64,000 nt of DNA from Anaerorhabdus sp964386325 (GTDB lineage Bacteria > Bacillota_I > Bacilli_A > Erysipelotrichales > Erysipelotrichaceae): NCBI GenBank assembly GCA_964386325.1, contig CAYLQY010000005.1, forward strand, positions 62,001 through 126,000. The letters run 5' to 3'. A model generated the notes under the pieces. It was not told the DNA's origin. It ran no database searches and saw nothing but the letters and a program-made list of their open reading frames with translations. The position numbers and the translations under genes were made by a program. Shown here piece after piece: positions 1-7,201 of the stretch (positions within the stretch are counted from its first letter, which is position 1; the number at the start of each line of letters is the position of its first letter).

Positions 1-1
1 A

Positions 2-334
2 AAAGGATTAAGTTTGCTTCAAGAAGGAGGCATTTCTAATCTCAAAATATTTGATCGCTTATCAAATTTTGCGAATGTATTAGGAATTGTTGTTGTGGGA
101 GGACTAATACCGACAACAGTTAAAATGACTACTGGATTAACAATAGCCTCAGGAGAAGGAGCGATTGCTCTTCAAGACTCATTAAATATGATTATGCCAG
201 CATTACTACCTGTACTTGCGACAACAGCGTGTTATTTCTTAATTAAAAAAGGAAATGGTAAGAATACTGCAATTGTAATTCTAGGTGTTTTAGTTGCTTG
301 TATTGTATTAGCGTATTTTGGAATTTTAGTTTAA
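2..334 (+). CDS. PTS mannose-family EIID component, C-terminal part (cut by window start)
   Basis: Open frame runs in from the left edge, so only the last ~110 residues are seen. A motif GIVVVGGLIP, a run of hydrophobic segments and the closing LLPVLATTACYFLIKKGN...GILV match the C-terminal end of mannose/fructose/sorbose-family EIID proteins; the two complete EIIDs in this window (56998-57816 and 62916-63725) end the same way (KLLPL...FG..GLL.K...). EIID sits in the inner membrane with EIIC and forms the sugar channel. The gene is last in its operon because a terminator follows at 343. The sugar cannot be read from this fragment; the sulfatase-maturase-like gene downstream hints at sulfated glycans (inference). 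Confidence 0.88.
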   Translation, partial: KGLSLLQEGGISNLKIFDRLSNFANVLGIVVVGGLIPTTVKMTTGLTIASGEGAIALQDSLNMIMPALLPVLATTACYFLIKKGNGKNTAIVILGVLVACIVLAYFGILV

Positions 335-342
335 TTAATAGG

Positions 343-371
343 AGCAGGTAGAATAATCTTCCCTGCTTTTT
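343..371 (+). terminator. Rho-independent terminator after EIID
   Basis: Six-base stem AGCAGG (343-348) pairs with CCTGCT (362-367), followed by a T run. Confidence 0.75.
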
Positions 372-405
372 CATTTTATGAGAGAATAATAATTAAGGTG
401 ATACT

Positions 406-1494
406 ATGAAATATTTTTCAATGTTAATAAAACCAGCATCAAGTTCATGTAATTTGAAATGTAAATATTGTTTTTATAATGATGTCGCTGCACATAGAGA
501 TATTTATAACTATGGAGTTATGACAGAACAAACAGTTGCTAATCTAGTTGAAAGAACGGTGGGATATTTTAAAGAAGAGGCGCAAATATCATTTGCGTTT
601 CAAGGCGGAGAGCCTACTTGTGCAGGATTAGAATATTTCAAAAAATTTATAAATAAAGTGAATGAATATAAAAAAGAGTATCATCACATTCATTATTCAA
701 TTCAAACAAACGCAACATTATTGAATGAAGAATGGATACATTTTTTTAAAGAAAATAACTTTTTAGTGGGTGTATCTTTAGATGGCTTTATAGAAAATAA
801 TGATTACTTTAGAATTGGAAATAATAATGAAGGAACCTATACTAAAATTATGGCAATGATCCAATTATTAAGAAAATATGGAGTAGAATATAATGTACTC
901 ACAGTATTAACTTCTGAACTATCTAAATATCCTAAAAAGTTATATGAGTTTTATAAAGAAAATGATTTTAAACATATTCAATTAATACCTTGTTTATCAG
1001 AATTTGAGAAAGAAAATGAATATGGATTAAAACCAGAAGAATTTAGTAAGTTTTATATTGAATTTTTCGATTTGTGGTTTGAAGAGTTAAAAAATAACAC
1101 TTATCGTAGTGTTGCATTGCTTGATAATATTATTCCACTATTTGTGGGTCGACCACCAATGCAGTGTGGCTATTTAGGATATTGTTCAATGCAATTTGTA
1201 ATTGAAGCAGATGGTTCAGTTTATCCTTGTGATTTCTATGTTCTTGACAAATATAAAATAGGTAATATTAATGAGCATACGATTGTAGATTTAATTAAAT
1301 CTGATATTACAAATTCGTTTATTCATGAACCACGTTCATTTAGCAAACAATGTGATACATGTTCTTATGTTAATATTTGTCATGGTAATTGTAAGCGAAT
1401 GATAGGTGCCTATTATAATGATGATTTTTGTGGTTTGCGAGAATTCCTTGGTGCTAGAGAAAAAGAAATTATCGCAATTGCAAATGAATTATGA
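406..1494 (+). CDS. Radical SAM/SPASM protein, anaerobic sulfatase-maturating enzyme type
   Basis: Radical SAM enzyme of 362 aa. The SAM-cluster motif CX3CX2C is at residues 15, 19 and 22 (CNLKCKYC), followed by a GGEPT motif near residue 67. The C-terminal part carries the many cysteines of a SPASM domain for two auxiliary [4Fe-4S] clusters (CGYLGYC, YPCDF, CDTC...CHGNCKR...FCG). This layout and length fit anaerobic sulfatase-maturating enzymes (AslB/anSME), which convert an active-site Cys or Ser of a sulfatase into formylglycine in the cytoplasm. Start ATG has AAGGTGA 8 bases upstream. It lies in its own unit between terminators, just after a mannose-family PTS gene; such pairing is known in glycosaminoglycan and sulfated-sugar utilisation loci. 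No sulfatase is seen in the window, so the substrate is inferred. Confidence 0.85.
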   Translation: MKYFSMLIKPASSSCNLKCKYCFYNDVAAHRDIYNYGVMTEQTVANLVERTVGYFKEEAQISFAFQGGEPTCAGLEYFKKFINKVNEYKKEYHHIHYSIQTNATLLNEEWIHFFKENNFLVGVSLDGFIENNDYFRIGNNNEGTYTKIMAMIQLLRKYGVEYNVLTVLTSELSKYPKKLYEFYKENDFKHIQLIPCLSEFEKENEYGLKPEEFSKFYIEFFDLWFEELKNNTYRSVALLDNIIPLFVGRPPMQCGYLGYCSMQFVIEADGSVYPCDFYVLDKYKIGNINEHTIVDLIKSDITNSFIHEPRSFSKQCDTCSYVNICHGNCKRMIGAYYNDDFCGLREFLGAREKEIIAIANEL

Positions 1495-1498
1495 AATT

Positions 1499-1527
1499 AA
1501 ATTCGTTTTAATAAAACGAATTTTTTT
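1499..1527 (+). terminator. Terminator after the radical SAM gene
   Basis: Perfect inverted repeat AAATTCGTTTT / AAAACGAATTT with a short loop, running into seven T. Confidence 0.85.
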
Positions 1528-1587
1528 GGCACTAACTACAATTCTAATAAGTCTTTTAATTAGTGAGTAAACTAGAAAGTGGTCAAA

Positions 1588-2661
1588 GTGAAGACAAGTA
1601 AAAAACTAATTTGTTTTATTTTAATTACAATGCTTGCGGGATGTGCAAGTAAACCTAAAGAGCCAACACTTCAAAATCAAGTATCCAATCGAGCTGCTTT
1701 TGAACAGTTACATGAAGCTGAATTATTATGCGGAATAGATGATGAACAAGATATGATTGCGTATCTTCCGGGATACTTTAAAATGGATTCTTCAAGTTAT
1801 GCTTTTGGTTATGAAGGTGGTGTATCAATTGAGATTGATGTGAATGGTTATAATTATGATAAAGGTGAATATGCTGATGTAGCAGCTGAAAATCTAAAAG
1901 AGGAAATTGTATATTCTTATGGTGTTGTCGATTTGCTTTATGATAATGCGATTACTAAAGATGAAAATAGAGAAACATCTACTTTTGATGGTGTTCTTCT
2001 AAGAGAAGACTATATGGGTTATGCGCAAGCTGTTTATTACTTTGGGCTTGCGAAAGAAATCGGTAAAGACAAACGCGTCTTGGTGCGAATTGAAATAGAA
2101 GTAGATCAAATAAATAAATTAACAAATCAAATTATCGAAGAAGTAGAGAAGTATTATGAAATAGATATTAACTTCAATGCGGATGAAGTGAATAAGTATG
2201 CAAAGGAGTTTAATGCGAATCCTCCTTCTACTCGTAAGATGAGTGTATTAGGATTAACTTTTGAAATACCAAGAAGATATGATATTGATTATAAAACATC
2301 AAGTATTTCAAATAATACATATGTATTTGGACCGAATGGGGATAGCACGGTTCCAGGGCAATCATTAATGATAGTAGCAAGTGATATAGGAAATGTTAAA
2401 ATAACAAAAGAAACTATAAAAATGGCGATTGAAGAAATGTATGATACAGATGTAGTGAAAATCATGGATTCAGATATAGAATTTGATGATGGAGAAATCA
2501 TGAAGTTAACAATGGGTACAGATTTTATAGTGATTGATGGTTATGTTCTTGCGAAGGAAAACAAGTTTATCTTAGTTGCGACAATGTCAATTTTTGATGA
2601 GGTATCCGATGAACAAATGGCAATTGTTCATCAAGTTGTTCAAACATTAGCGTTGGAGTAA
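1588..2661 (+). CDS. Putative lipoprotein of unknown function
   Basis: 357 aa from GTG 1588, chosen because AAAGTGG lies 5 bases upstream and the product then begins MKTSKKLIC, a compact lipoprotein signal; an upstream in-frame GTG at 1579 is less likely. The lipobox LAGC gives a lipidated Cys at residue 19, so the mature protein should sit on the outer face of the membrane. The rest is soluble, acidic and mixed alpha/beta with two similar-sized halves (about 35-200 and 215-357); the second begins with a PSTRKMSVLGLTFEIP stretch. No enzyme motif was recognised. It stands alone between terminators at 1499 and 2663. A surface adhesin or substrate-binding role cannot be chosen from the sequence. 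Confidence 0.75.
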   Translation: MKTSKKLICFILITMLAGCASKPKEPTLQNQVSNRAAFEQLHEAELLCGIDDEQDMIAYLPGYFKMDSSSYAFGYEGGVSIEIDVNGYNYDKGEYADVAAENLKEEIVYSYGVVDLLYDNAITKDENRETSTFDGVLLREDYMGYAQAVYYFGLAKEIGKDKRVLVRIEIEVDQINKLTNQIIEEVEKYYEIDINFNADEVNKYAKEFNANPPSTRKMSVLGLTFEIPRRYDIDYKTSSISNNTYVFGPNGDSTVPGQSLMIVASDIGNVKITKETIKMAIEEMYDTDVVKIMDSDIEFDDGEIMKLTMGTDFIVIDGYVLAKENKFILVATMSIFDEVSDEQMAIVHQVVQTLALE

Positions 2662-2662
2662 G

Positions 2663-2686
2663 GGAGTGGTTTAGGCTACTCCTTTT
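2663..2686 (+). terminator. Terminator after the lipoprotein gene
   Basis: GGAGTGG pairs with CTACTCC (one G-T) around a 6-base loop, followed by TTTT. Confidence 0.75.
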
Positions 2687-2763
2687 AAATTGAAGTGCAT
2701 ATTCAGTAAGTAATTAGATACCTTGTGCTACTATGAAAATAGAGTAATAGGATAGGTAATTAT

Positions 2764-3543
2764 ATGATTATGTTTTATACAAGCTTGGCAACATTTCTAG
2801 CGATTGTTGTCGGCGTTGCTTCAGGACTTGGACCAGGTGTTATTATTAAAACGCTTTTTGATGCGGCTAATTTTCATTCAATTACGGAAATCAGTTTTTA
2901 TATCTCTGTTGCATTTCTACCCATGGTTATCATACTCTCATATAGAAGATTTCATAATAATAAAGTACCAATTGATTTAACAAGGATGGCAATAGCAGGG
3001 GTTGGGGCTGTCATAGGTGCTATTCTTGGTGAGTATTTACTTGAATATGCGGTCTTGCATTTAAGTACGGTATTAAGAGGAGTACAGGCTAGTGCACTTA
3101 TTGTTATTTTAGTTTTGCTTTATTTAGATGAACTAAAAATATTGAAAATTAAAGAATCTAAGATAGAAACAAAGCCAAAAGTGCTTCTTTTGAGTATGGT
3201 TTTATCACTAACAATTGTCTTTTTAAGCGTTGGTGGTCGAGGATTGAACCTAGCAGCTTACTTAACTTTCTTTCCATATAATAAAGATGAAGCACCTGTA
3301 TTATCACTTGTGATTATCTTTTTTGCCCAAATTACGAAGATTACAAAAATCTTTGTGACAACAGGATTTGGTCAATTTGATGGGAAAATAGTAATCTTAT
3401 TAATTGTTGTTTCGGCTTTAGGAACACTAATTGGTATAGCATTAAACAATAAAATACCTAAAAAATACAATCATTCTTTGAGTATTGGAATCTTATCGGT
3501 TATTCTTGTTTTAGCAATCATCAATTTAGTAAAGATATTTTAA
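2764..3543 (+). CDS. TauE/SafE-family membrane transporter (TSUP)
   Basis: 259 aa polytopic membrane protein with about eight hydrophobic segments arranged as two halves. The N-terminal glycine motif SGLGPGVIIK and the mirrored SVGGRGLNLAA segment after the central loop (residues ~125-140) are typical of the TauE/SafE sulfite exporter family, which exports small sulfur or organic anions (sulfite, sulfoacetate and the like). Start ATG at 2764 with AGGATAGG upstream; a second ATG two codons on is an alternative. It is a single-gene unit upstream of tagO. Nearness to a sulfatase-maturase-like gene fits a sulfur-anion role, but the substrate is inference. Confidence 0.75.
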   Translation: MIMFYTSLATFLAIVVGVASGLGPGVIIKTLFDAANFHSITEISFYISVAFLPMVIILSYRRFHNNKVPIDLTRMAIAGVGAVIGAILGEYLLEYAVLHLSTVLRGVQASALIVILVLLYLDELKILKIKESKIETKPKVLLLSMVLSLTIVFLSVGGRGLNLAAYLTFFPYNKDEAPVLSLVIIFFAQITKITKIFVTTGFGQFDGKIVILLIVVSALGTLIGIALNNKIPKKYNHSLSIGILSVILVLAIINLVKIF

Positions 3544-3576
3544 TGCATATTTGGGTTTTTTAGACATTTGTTTCTA

Positions 3577-3585
3577 TGCTATAAT
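3577..3585 (+). promoter_or_regulatory. Extended -10 promoter of tagO
   Basis: TGC-TATAAT (TG at 3577, TATAAT 3580-3585) lies 30 bases before the tagO start. No good -35 sits 16-18 bp upstream, which is usual for extended -10 promoters. Confidence 0.6.
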
Positions 3586-3615
3586 GTTACAAGAGTTGAA
3601 AGAGAGGTATACAAG

Positions 3616-4698
3616 ATGAATCTAATTGTGGGTGCGTTTCCTTATTTTGTATTGCCATTAATTCTTTCATTAGTTGGAGTACCAATAGCTAAGAAAATAG
3701 GCTTAAAACTAGGTATTTATGCTGAAGAAAACCAACGTACTGTCCATCACGGGAAAATCGTTCGTATGGGTGGTTTAGCAATTTATATCGCATTTATGAT
3801 ATCAATGGCAGTTTTTGTAAAAGCGGATGATACATTGAATGGTATTTTATTAGGTGGATTAGTCGTTTTTATTGGTGGACTCTTAGATGATATTTTTGAT
3901 TTAAAACCGATTATTAAGTTGGGCTTTCAAATGGTGGCAGCCTTAATCGCTATTTTTGTAGGACAAGTTTATTTACCTTCATTCACATTACCTTTTGGAA
4001 TTATGATTGATAGTATATTTGTAACAGGATTTATCTCATTTGTATGGATTGTTGGAATTACCAATGCAATTAACTTAATTGATGGATTAGATGGTTTATC
4101 TGGGGGTATATCGTTTATTGTAACGTGTACTGTCGGTGTGCTTGGCTTCTTTATGGGACGTCGAGATATTTGTATATTATCACTTATTTTAGCGGGGTCT
4201 ATTTTGGGGTTCTTGAAATATAATTTCCATCCTGCAAGTGTTTTCATGGGTGATTGCGGAGCTTTATTTCTAGGTTATATGATTGCGACAATCTCATTGT
4301 TAGGTTTTAAGACAACGGCGTTTATTACATTAGGATTACCTATTCTTATGTTATTTATTCCGATTTCAGATACTATTATTGCGATAATACGTCGTAAATT
4401 AAAGGGACAAAAAATATCCGAAGCAGATCGTAGTCATCTCCATCATATATTGATGTATAAACTTGATTTAGGTCATCGTAACACTGTATTGATATTATAT
4501 GCAGTTACATTATTATTTGGTATTAGTGCCGTTGTGAGCTACTTTGATAAAACTCTGGGAGCGGTCCTAGTAATTATTTTGGTTCTCTGTGCTGAGATAT
4601 TTATTGAAAAAACAGGAATGATTAATCCAAAGTTTCACCCGTTATTAGGATTATGGCGAAGAATTCTTCGAAAAGAGAAGAAAGATATGTACAAGTAA
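3616..4698 (+). CDS. tagO: Undecaprenyl-phosphate GlcNAc-1-phosphate transferase (TagO/WecA type)
   Basis: 360 aa integral membrane enzyme of the MraY/WecA family that transfers GlcNAc-1-P from UDP-GlcNAc to undecaprenyl phosphate, the first step of wall teichoic acid or other cell-wall glycopolymer synthesis. Visible motifs: GGLAIYIAF, the DD pair in LLDDIFDL, NAINLIDGLDGL, MGDCGALFLGY and the cytoplasmic DRSHLHHIL loop characteristic of GlcNAc/hexosamine-1-P transferases rather than MraY. About ten membrane segments. Start chosen at ATG 3616 (AGAGAGGTA upstream); an upstream in-frame TTG would overlap the -10 element at 3580. It forms its own unit, ending in the terminator at 4697. Confidence 0.92.
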   Translation: MNLIVGAFPYFVLPLILSLVGVPIAKKIGLKLGIYAEENQRTVHHGKIVRMGGLAIYIAFMISMAVFVKADDTLNGILLGGLVVFIGGLLDDIFDLKPIIKLGFQMVAALIAIFVGQVYLPSFTLPFGIMIDSIFVTGFISFVWIVGITNAINLIDGLDGLSGGISFIVTCTVGVLGFFMGRRDICILSLILAGSILGFLKYNFHPASVFMGDCGALFLGYMIATISLLGFKTTAFITLGLPILMLFIPISDTIIAIIRRKLKGQKISEADRSHLHHILMYKLDLGHRNTVLILYAVTLLFGISAVVSYFDKTLGAVLVIILVLCAEIFIEKTGMINPKFHPLLGLWRRILRKEKKDMYK

Positions 4699-4723
4699 GA
4701 ACTCAAATGCTGAGTTCTTTTTT
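4697..4723 (+). terminator. Terminator after tagO
   Basis: Perfect 9-bp stem AAGAACTCA / TGAGTTCTT, loop of five, then a T run; it starts immediately after the tagO stop codon. Confidence 0.88.
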
Positions 4724-4805
4724 ATATAAAATTAAAAAACAGTCAAAAATTTATCTTTTTTTTAGGAATTTAGAAATAACTGCATATAGATATGTAGGAG
4801 GTTCT

Positions 4806-5378
4806 ATGAATAAAGAAACAGTTAAACAATTGATTAATGGTATTTCATGCCAAGATATTGAAAATAATGATGCTTGGATTAAATACATAAAAGCGAAAAG
4901 AGAGTTCGCAAAAAGTGTTGATGAGAAAAATTGTGAAGGAAATTTGATTAGCGAAGCAAATTGGTTGTTGCGTAATCAGATGACATCTTGTGAACCGTTA
5001 GGATTTGAAATTCGCCAAGGTGATATTTGTTACATTGATTTTGGTCAAGCGTATCTTAATGAGATTGGTTTCCAACATTTTGGACTGATTCTGTCAATTA
5101 GCCAAAAGAAAGCATTTGTGGTACCAATGACATCAAACGAGATGCAGTTTAGGACAGCTTATGATGAGATTGACAATCCTAATGGTAAGAAACATCTTAT
5201 GCGTATTGGATGCTTACCAGGGATGGCTAAACCTTCAGTTCTATTTTTAAATGATTGTAAGTATATAAATACTGCAAGGGTTATTGATGTAAAAGCTCAT
5301 TTATCAGTAACATCTCCTTGCTTCAAGGAAATCAAGAAAAGAATTATAAAAACGATTTGCGATAGCGAAAACCTTTAA
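4806..5378 (+). CDS. PemK/MazF-like protein with extra N-terminal domain
   Basis: 190 aa, starting at ATG 4806 behind a strong TAGGAGG. Residues ~72-185 look like the PemK/MazF SH3-like barrel: RQGDICYIDFG (compare RGDIYYADL), GFQHFGLIL in place of the usual RPVLIL, FVVPMTSN, and a late FLNDCKYINTARVID. MazF toxins are ~110-120 aa RNA endonucleases; here an extra helical N-terminal region of ~70 residues precedes the barrel and no antitoxin gene lies upstream. The canonical Arg of GIRPVL is replaced by His-Phe. It lies between tagO and tilS in a core locus, so it may be a domesticated RNA- or protein-binding member rather than an active toxin (inference). Confidence 0.65.
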   Translation: MNKETVKQLINGISCQDIENNDAWIKYIKAKREFAKSVDEKNCEGNLISEANWLLRNQMTSCEPLGFEIRQGDICYIDFGQAYLNEIGFQHFGLILSISQKKAFVVPMTSNEMQFRTAYDEIDNPNGKKHLMRIGCLPGMAKPSVLFLNDCKYINTARVIDVKAHLSVTSPCFKEIKKRIIKTICDSENL

Positions 5379-5407
5379 AGAAGAATAAAATATGTTAAAC
5401 TTATACT

Positions 5408-6625
5408 ATGCAAAAGAAGATTTTAAATAAAAAATGGATCGTAGCTGTTTCAGGAGGGCCAGACTCAATGGCTCTTTTAGACATGTGTAGAGATAAACAG
5501 ATGGATATCATGGTTGCTCATGTGAATTATCACAAAAGAAAAACAGCGAATCGTGATGAAAAATGCGTACGTGATTATTGCGCAAAATATAAGATTAAAA
5601 TAAAAGTAATCCATCCCAAACAAAAAGAAAAAAATAATTTTCAAGCGTGGGCGAGAGATGTAAGATATGAATTCTTTTTTAAGTGTTGTGATGAATTCAA
5701 TGCTGATGGAATTTTAGTCGCTCATCATCAAGATGATTGTATAGAAACATACTTGCTTCAAAAACAAAGGAAATCAATTCCTGATACATATGGCATTGCA
5801 GAAAGTGTAATTATGAATGGCTATCAACTTGTTAGACCACTTTTGAAAATGAGTAAACAAGCATGTATTGATTACTGTAAAAGTCATCAAGTACAATATC
5901 AAATTGATGAATCAAATTTGACAGACCATTATTCACGAAACAAGATTAGACACCATGTCGTAGAAAAGTTAACAAAAAAAGAACGTAAAGAAATTCTTCA
6001 AGAAATCAAAAATTTAAATATTCAAAAAAATAAACAAATAAAAATAATTAATAAATTTAGTAAATCACCTACTTTGAATTGTGATGAGGTTAAAGTACTA
6101 GATGAGGAATTAAGATTATCCATTATTCGCCAATGGCTAAAGAATAATAAGCAAGCGGACCATAAGAAATCACGTGAGTTTATTCAACAATTAGATAAGG
6201 TGATTTGTTCATCAAAAAATTATGAAATTCCATTACGGAATGCGATTTTATATAAGTCTTATCAAATTTGTGAAATTGTGGGAAATGAGGACAAAGACTA
6301 TTGTTTTGTACTACAATCTATGCAATGCATAAAAAATTCTTACTTTAAAATTTGTCGTAAGGGAGATAGAAAAGATGCAGTATCCGTGACGGAAGAAGAT
6401 TTTCCGATTACAATTAGAAATGTAAATCCAAAAGATAAAATCAAACTTCGACTTGGAAGCAAGAATATTCATCGTTGGTTTATTGATAGAAAAATACCTT
6501 TAAAGGATAGAAAAACTTGGCCAGTCGTACTAAATTCTAAAAATGAAGTGATTTTAGTTCCTGGAATTGGGTGCAATGTCGAACATTACACTATAAAACC
6601 TAGTTTTTTTGTGATAAAATACTGA
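5408..6625 (+). CDS. tilS: tRNA(Ile)-lysidine synthase
   Basis: 405 aa. N-terminal PP-loop ATPase motif SGGPDS at residues 15-20 and HHQDDCIETYLL further on identify TilS, which attaches lysine to C34 of tRNA-Ile(CAU) so that it reads AUA codons. A C-terminal substrate-binding domain follows. It begins the conserved tilS-hpt-ftsH group and ends 19 bases before hpt. There is no clear Shine-Dalgarno sequence in the 20 bases before ATG 5408; the upstream stretch is AT-rich with TAAAAT and TATACT elements, so transcription may begin very close to the start codon. Confidence 0.93.
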   Translation: MQKKILNKKWIVAVSGGPDSMALLDMCRDKQMDIMVAHVNYHKRKTANRDEKCVRDYCAKYKIKIKVIHPKQKEKNNFQAWARDVRYEFFFKCCDEFNADGILVAHHQDDCIETYLLQKQRKSIPDTYGIAESVIMNGYQLVRPLLKMSKQACIDYCKSHQVQYQIDESNLTDHYSRNKIRHHVVEKLTKKERKEILQEIKNLNIQKNKQIKIINKFSKSPTLNCDEVKVLDEELRLSIIRQWLKNNKQADHKKSREFIQQLDKVICSSKNYEIPLRNAILYKSYQICEIVGNEDKDYCFVLQSMQCIKNSYFKICRKGDRKDAVSVTEEDFPITIRNVNPKDKIKLRLGSKNIHRWFIDRKIPLKDRKTWPVVLNSKNEVILVPGIGCNVEHYTIKPSFFVIKY

Positions 6626-6644
6626 ATATCACGGAGGAAATGAG

Positions 6645-7184
6645 ATGCATCAATTAATCAAGAAAATACTAGTTTCGGGAGAAGAAATTACACAACGTTC
6701 TAAAGAACTTGGGCAACAAATTACAAAAGACTATGAAGGACAAGAACCACTCTTTGTAGCACTATTAAAGGGGTCTGTACCATTTCTTGCAGAACTTGTT
6801 AAGTATGTTGATTTAGATATAGAATATGATTTTATGGATGTTTCAAGCTATGAAGGAACAGAATCAATTGGCGACATTAAAATATTGAAAGACTTAGATC
6901 GTTCTATTAAAGGCATTGATATTATTTTGGTAGAAGATATCGTAGATACTGGAAGAACATTAAGTACAGTAAGAAACATGTTATTGAATAAGGGTGCTAA
7001 TTCAGTAAAGATAGTAACTTTACTCGATAAGCCTTCAAGAAGAGTAGTAGAGATTTCCGCAGATTATACTGGATTTGAAATAGAGAATGAATTTGTTGTG
7101 GGATTTGGATTAGATTTTGATCAAAAATTCCGCAATTTACCGTATGTGGGTGTATTAAAAGACGAAGCATATCAAAATAAATAA
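6645..7184 (+). CDS. hpt: Hypoxanthine phosphoribosyltransferase
   Basis: 179 aa purine-salvage enzyme converting hypoxanthine or guanine plus PRPP to IMP or GMP in the cytoplasm. The PRPP-binding motif VEDIVDTGRT is at ~96-105; LLKGSVPFLAEL near residue 42 and the flexible-loop SSYEGTES near 68 are family hallmarks. ATG 6645 is preceded by GGAGG. Its place between tilS and ftsH is the classic Firmicute arrangement; 17 bases separate it from ftsH, so the three are likely cotranscribed. Confidence 0.95.
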   Translation: MHQLIKKILVSGEEITQRSKELGQQITKDYEGQEPLFVALLKGSVPFLAELVKYVDLDIEYDFMDVSSYEGTESIGDIKILKDLDRSIKGIDIILVEDIVDTGRTLSTVRNMLLNKGANSVKIVTLLDKPSRRVVEISADYTGFEIENEFVVGFGLDFDQKFRNLPYVGVLKDEAYQNK

Positions 7185-7201
7185 AGGAGTGTGTTGAATC
7201 G

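Noticed and set aside
3561..3585. TAGACA as -35 of tagO
   Set aside because: Spacer to TATAAT is only 13 bp; the extended -10 alone explains the promoter better.
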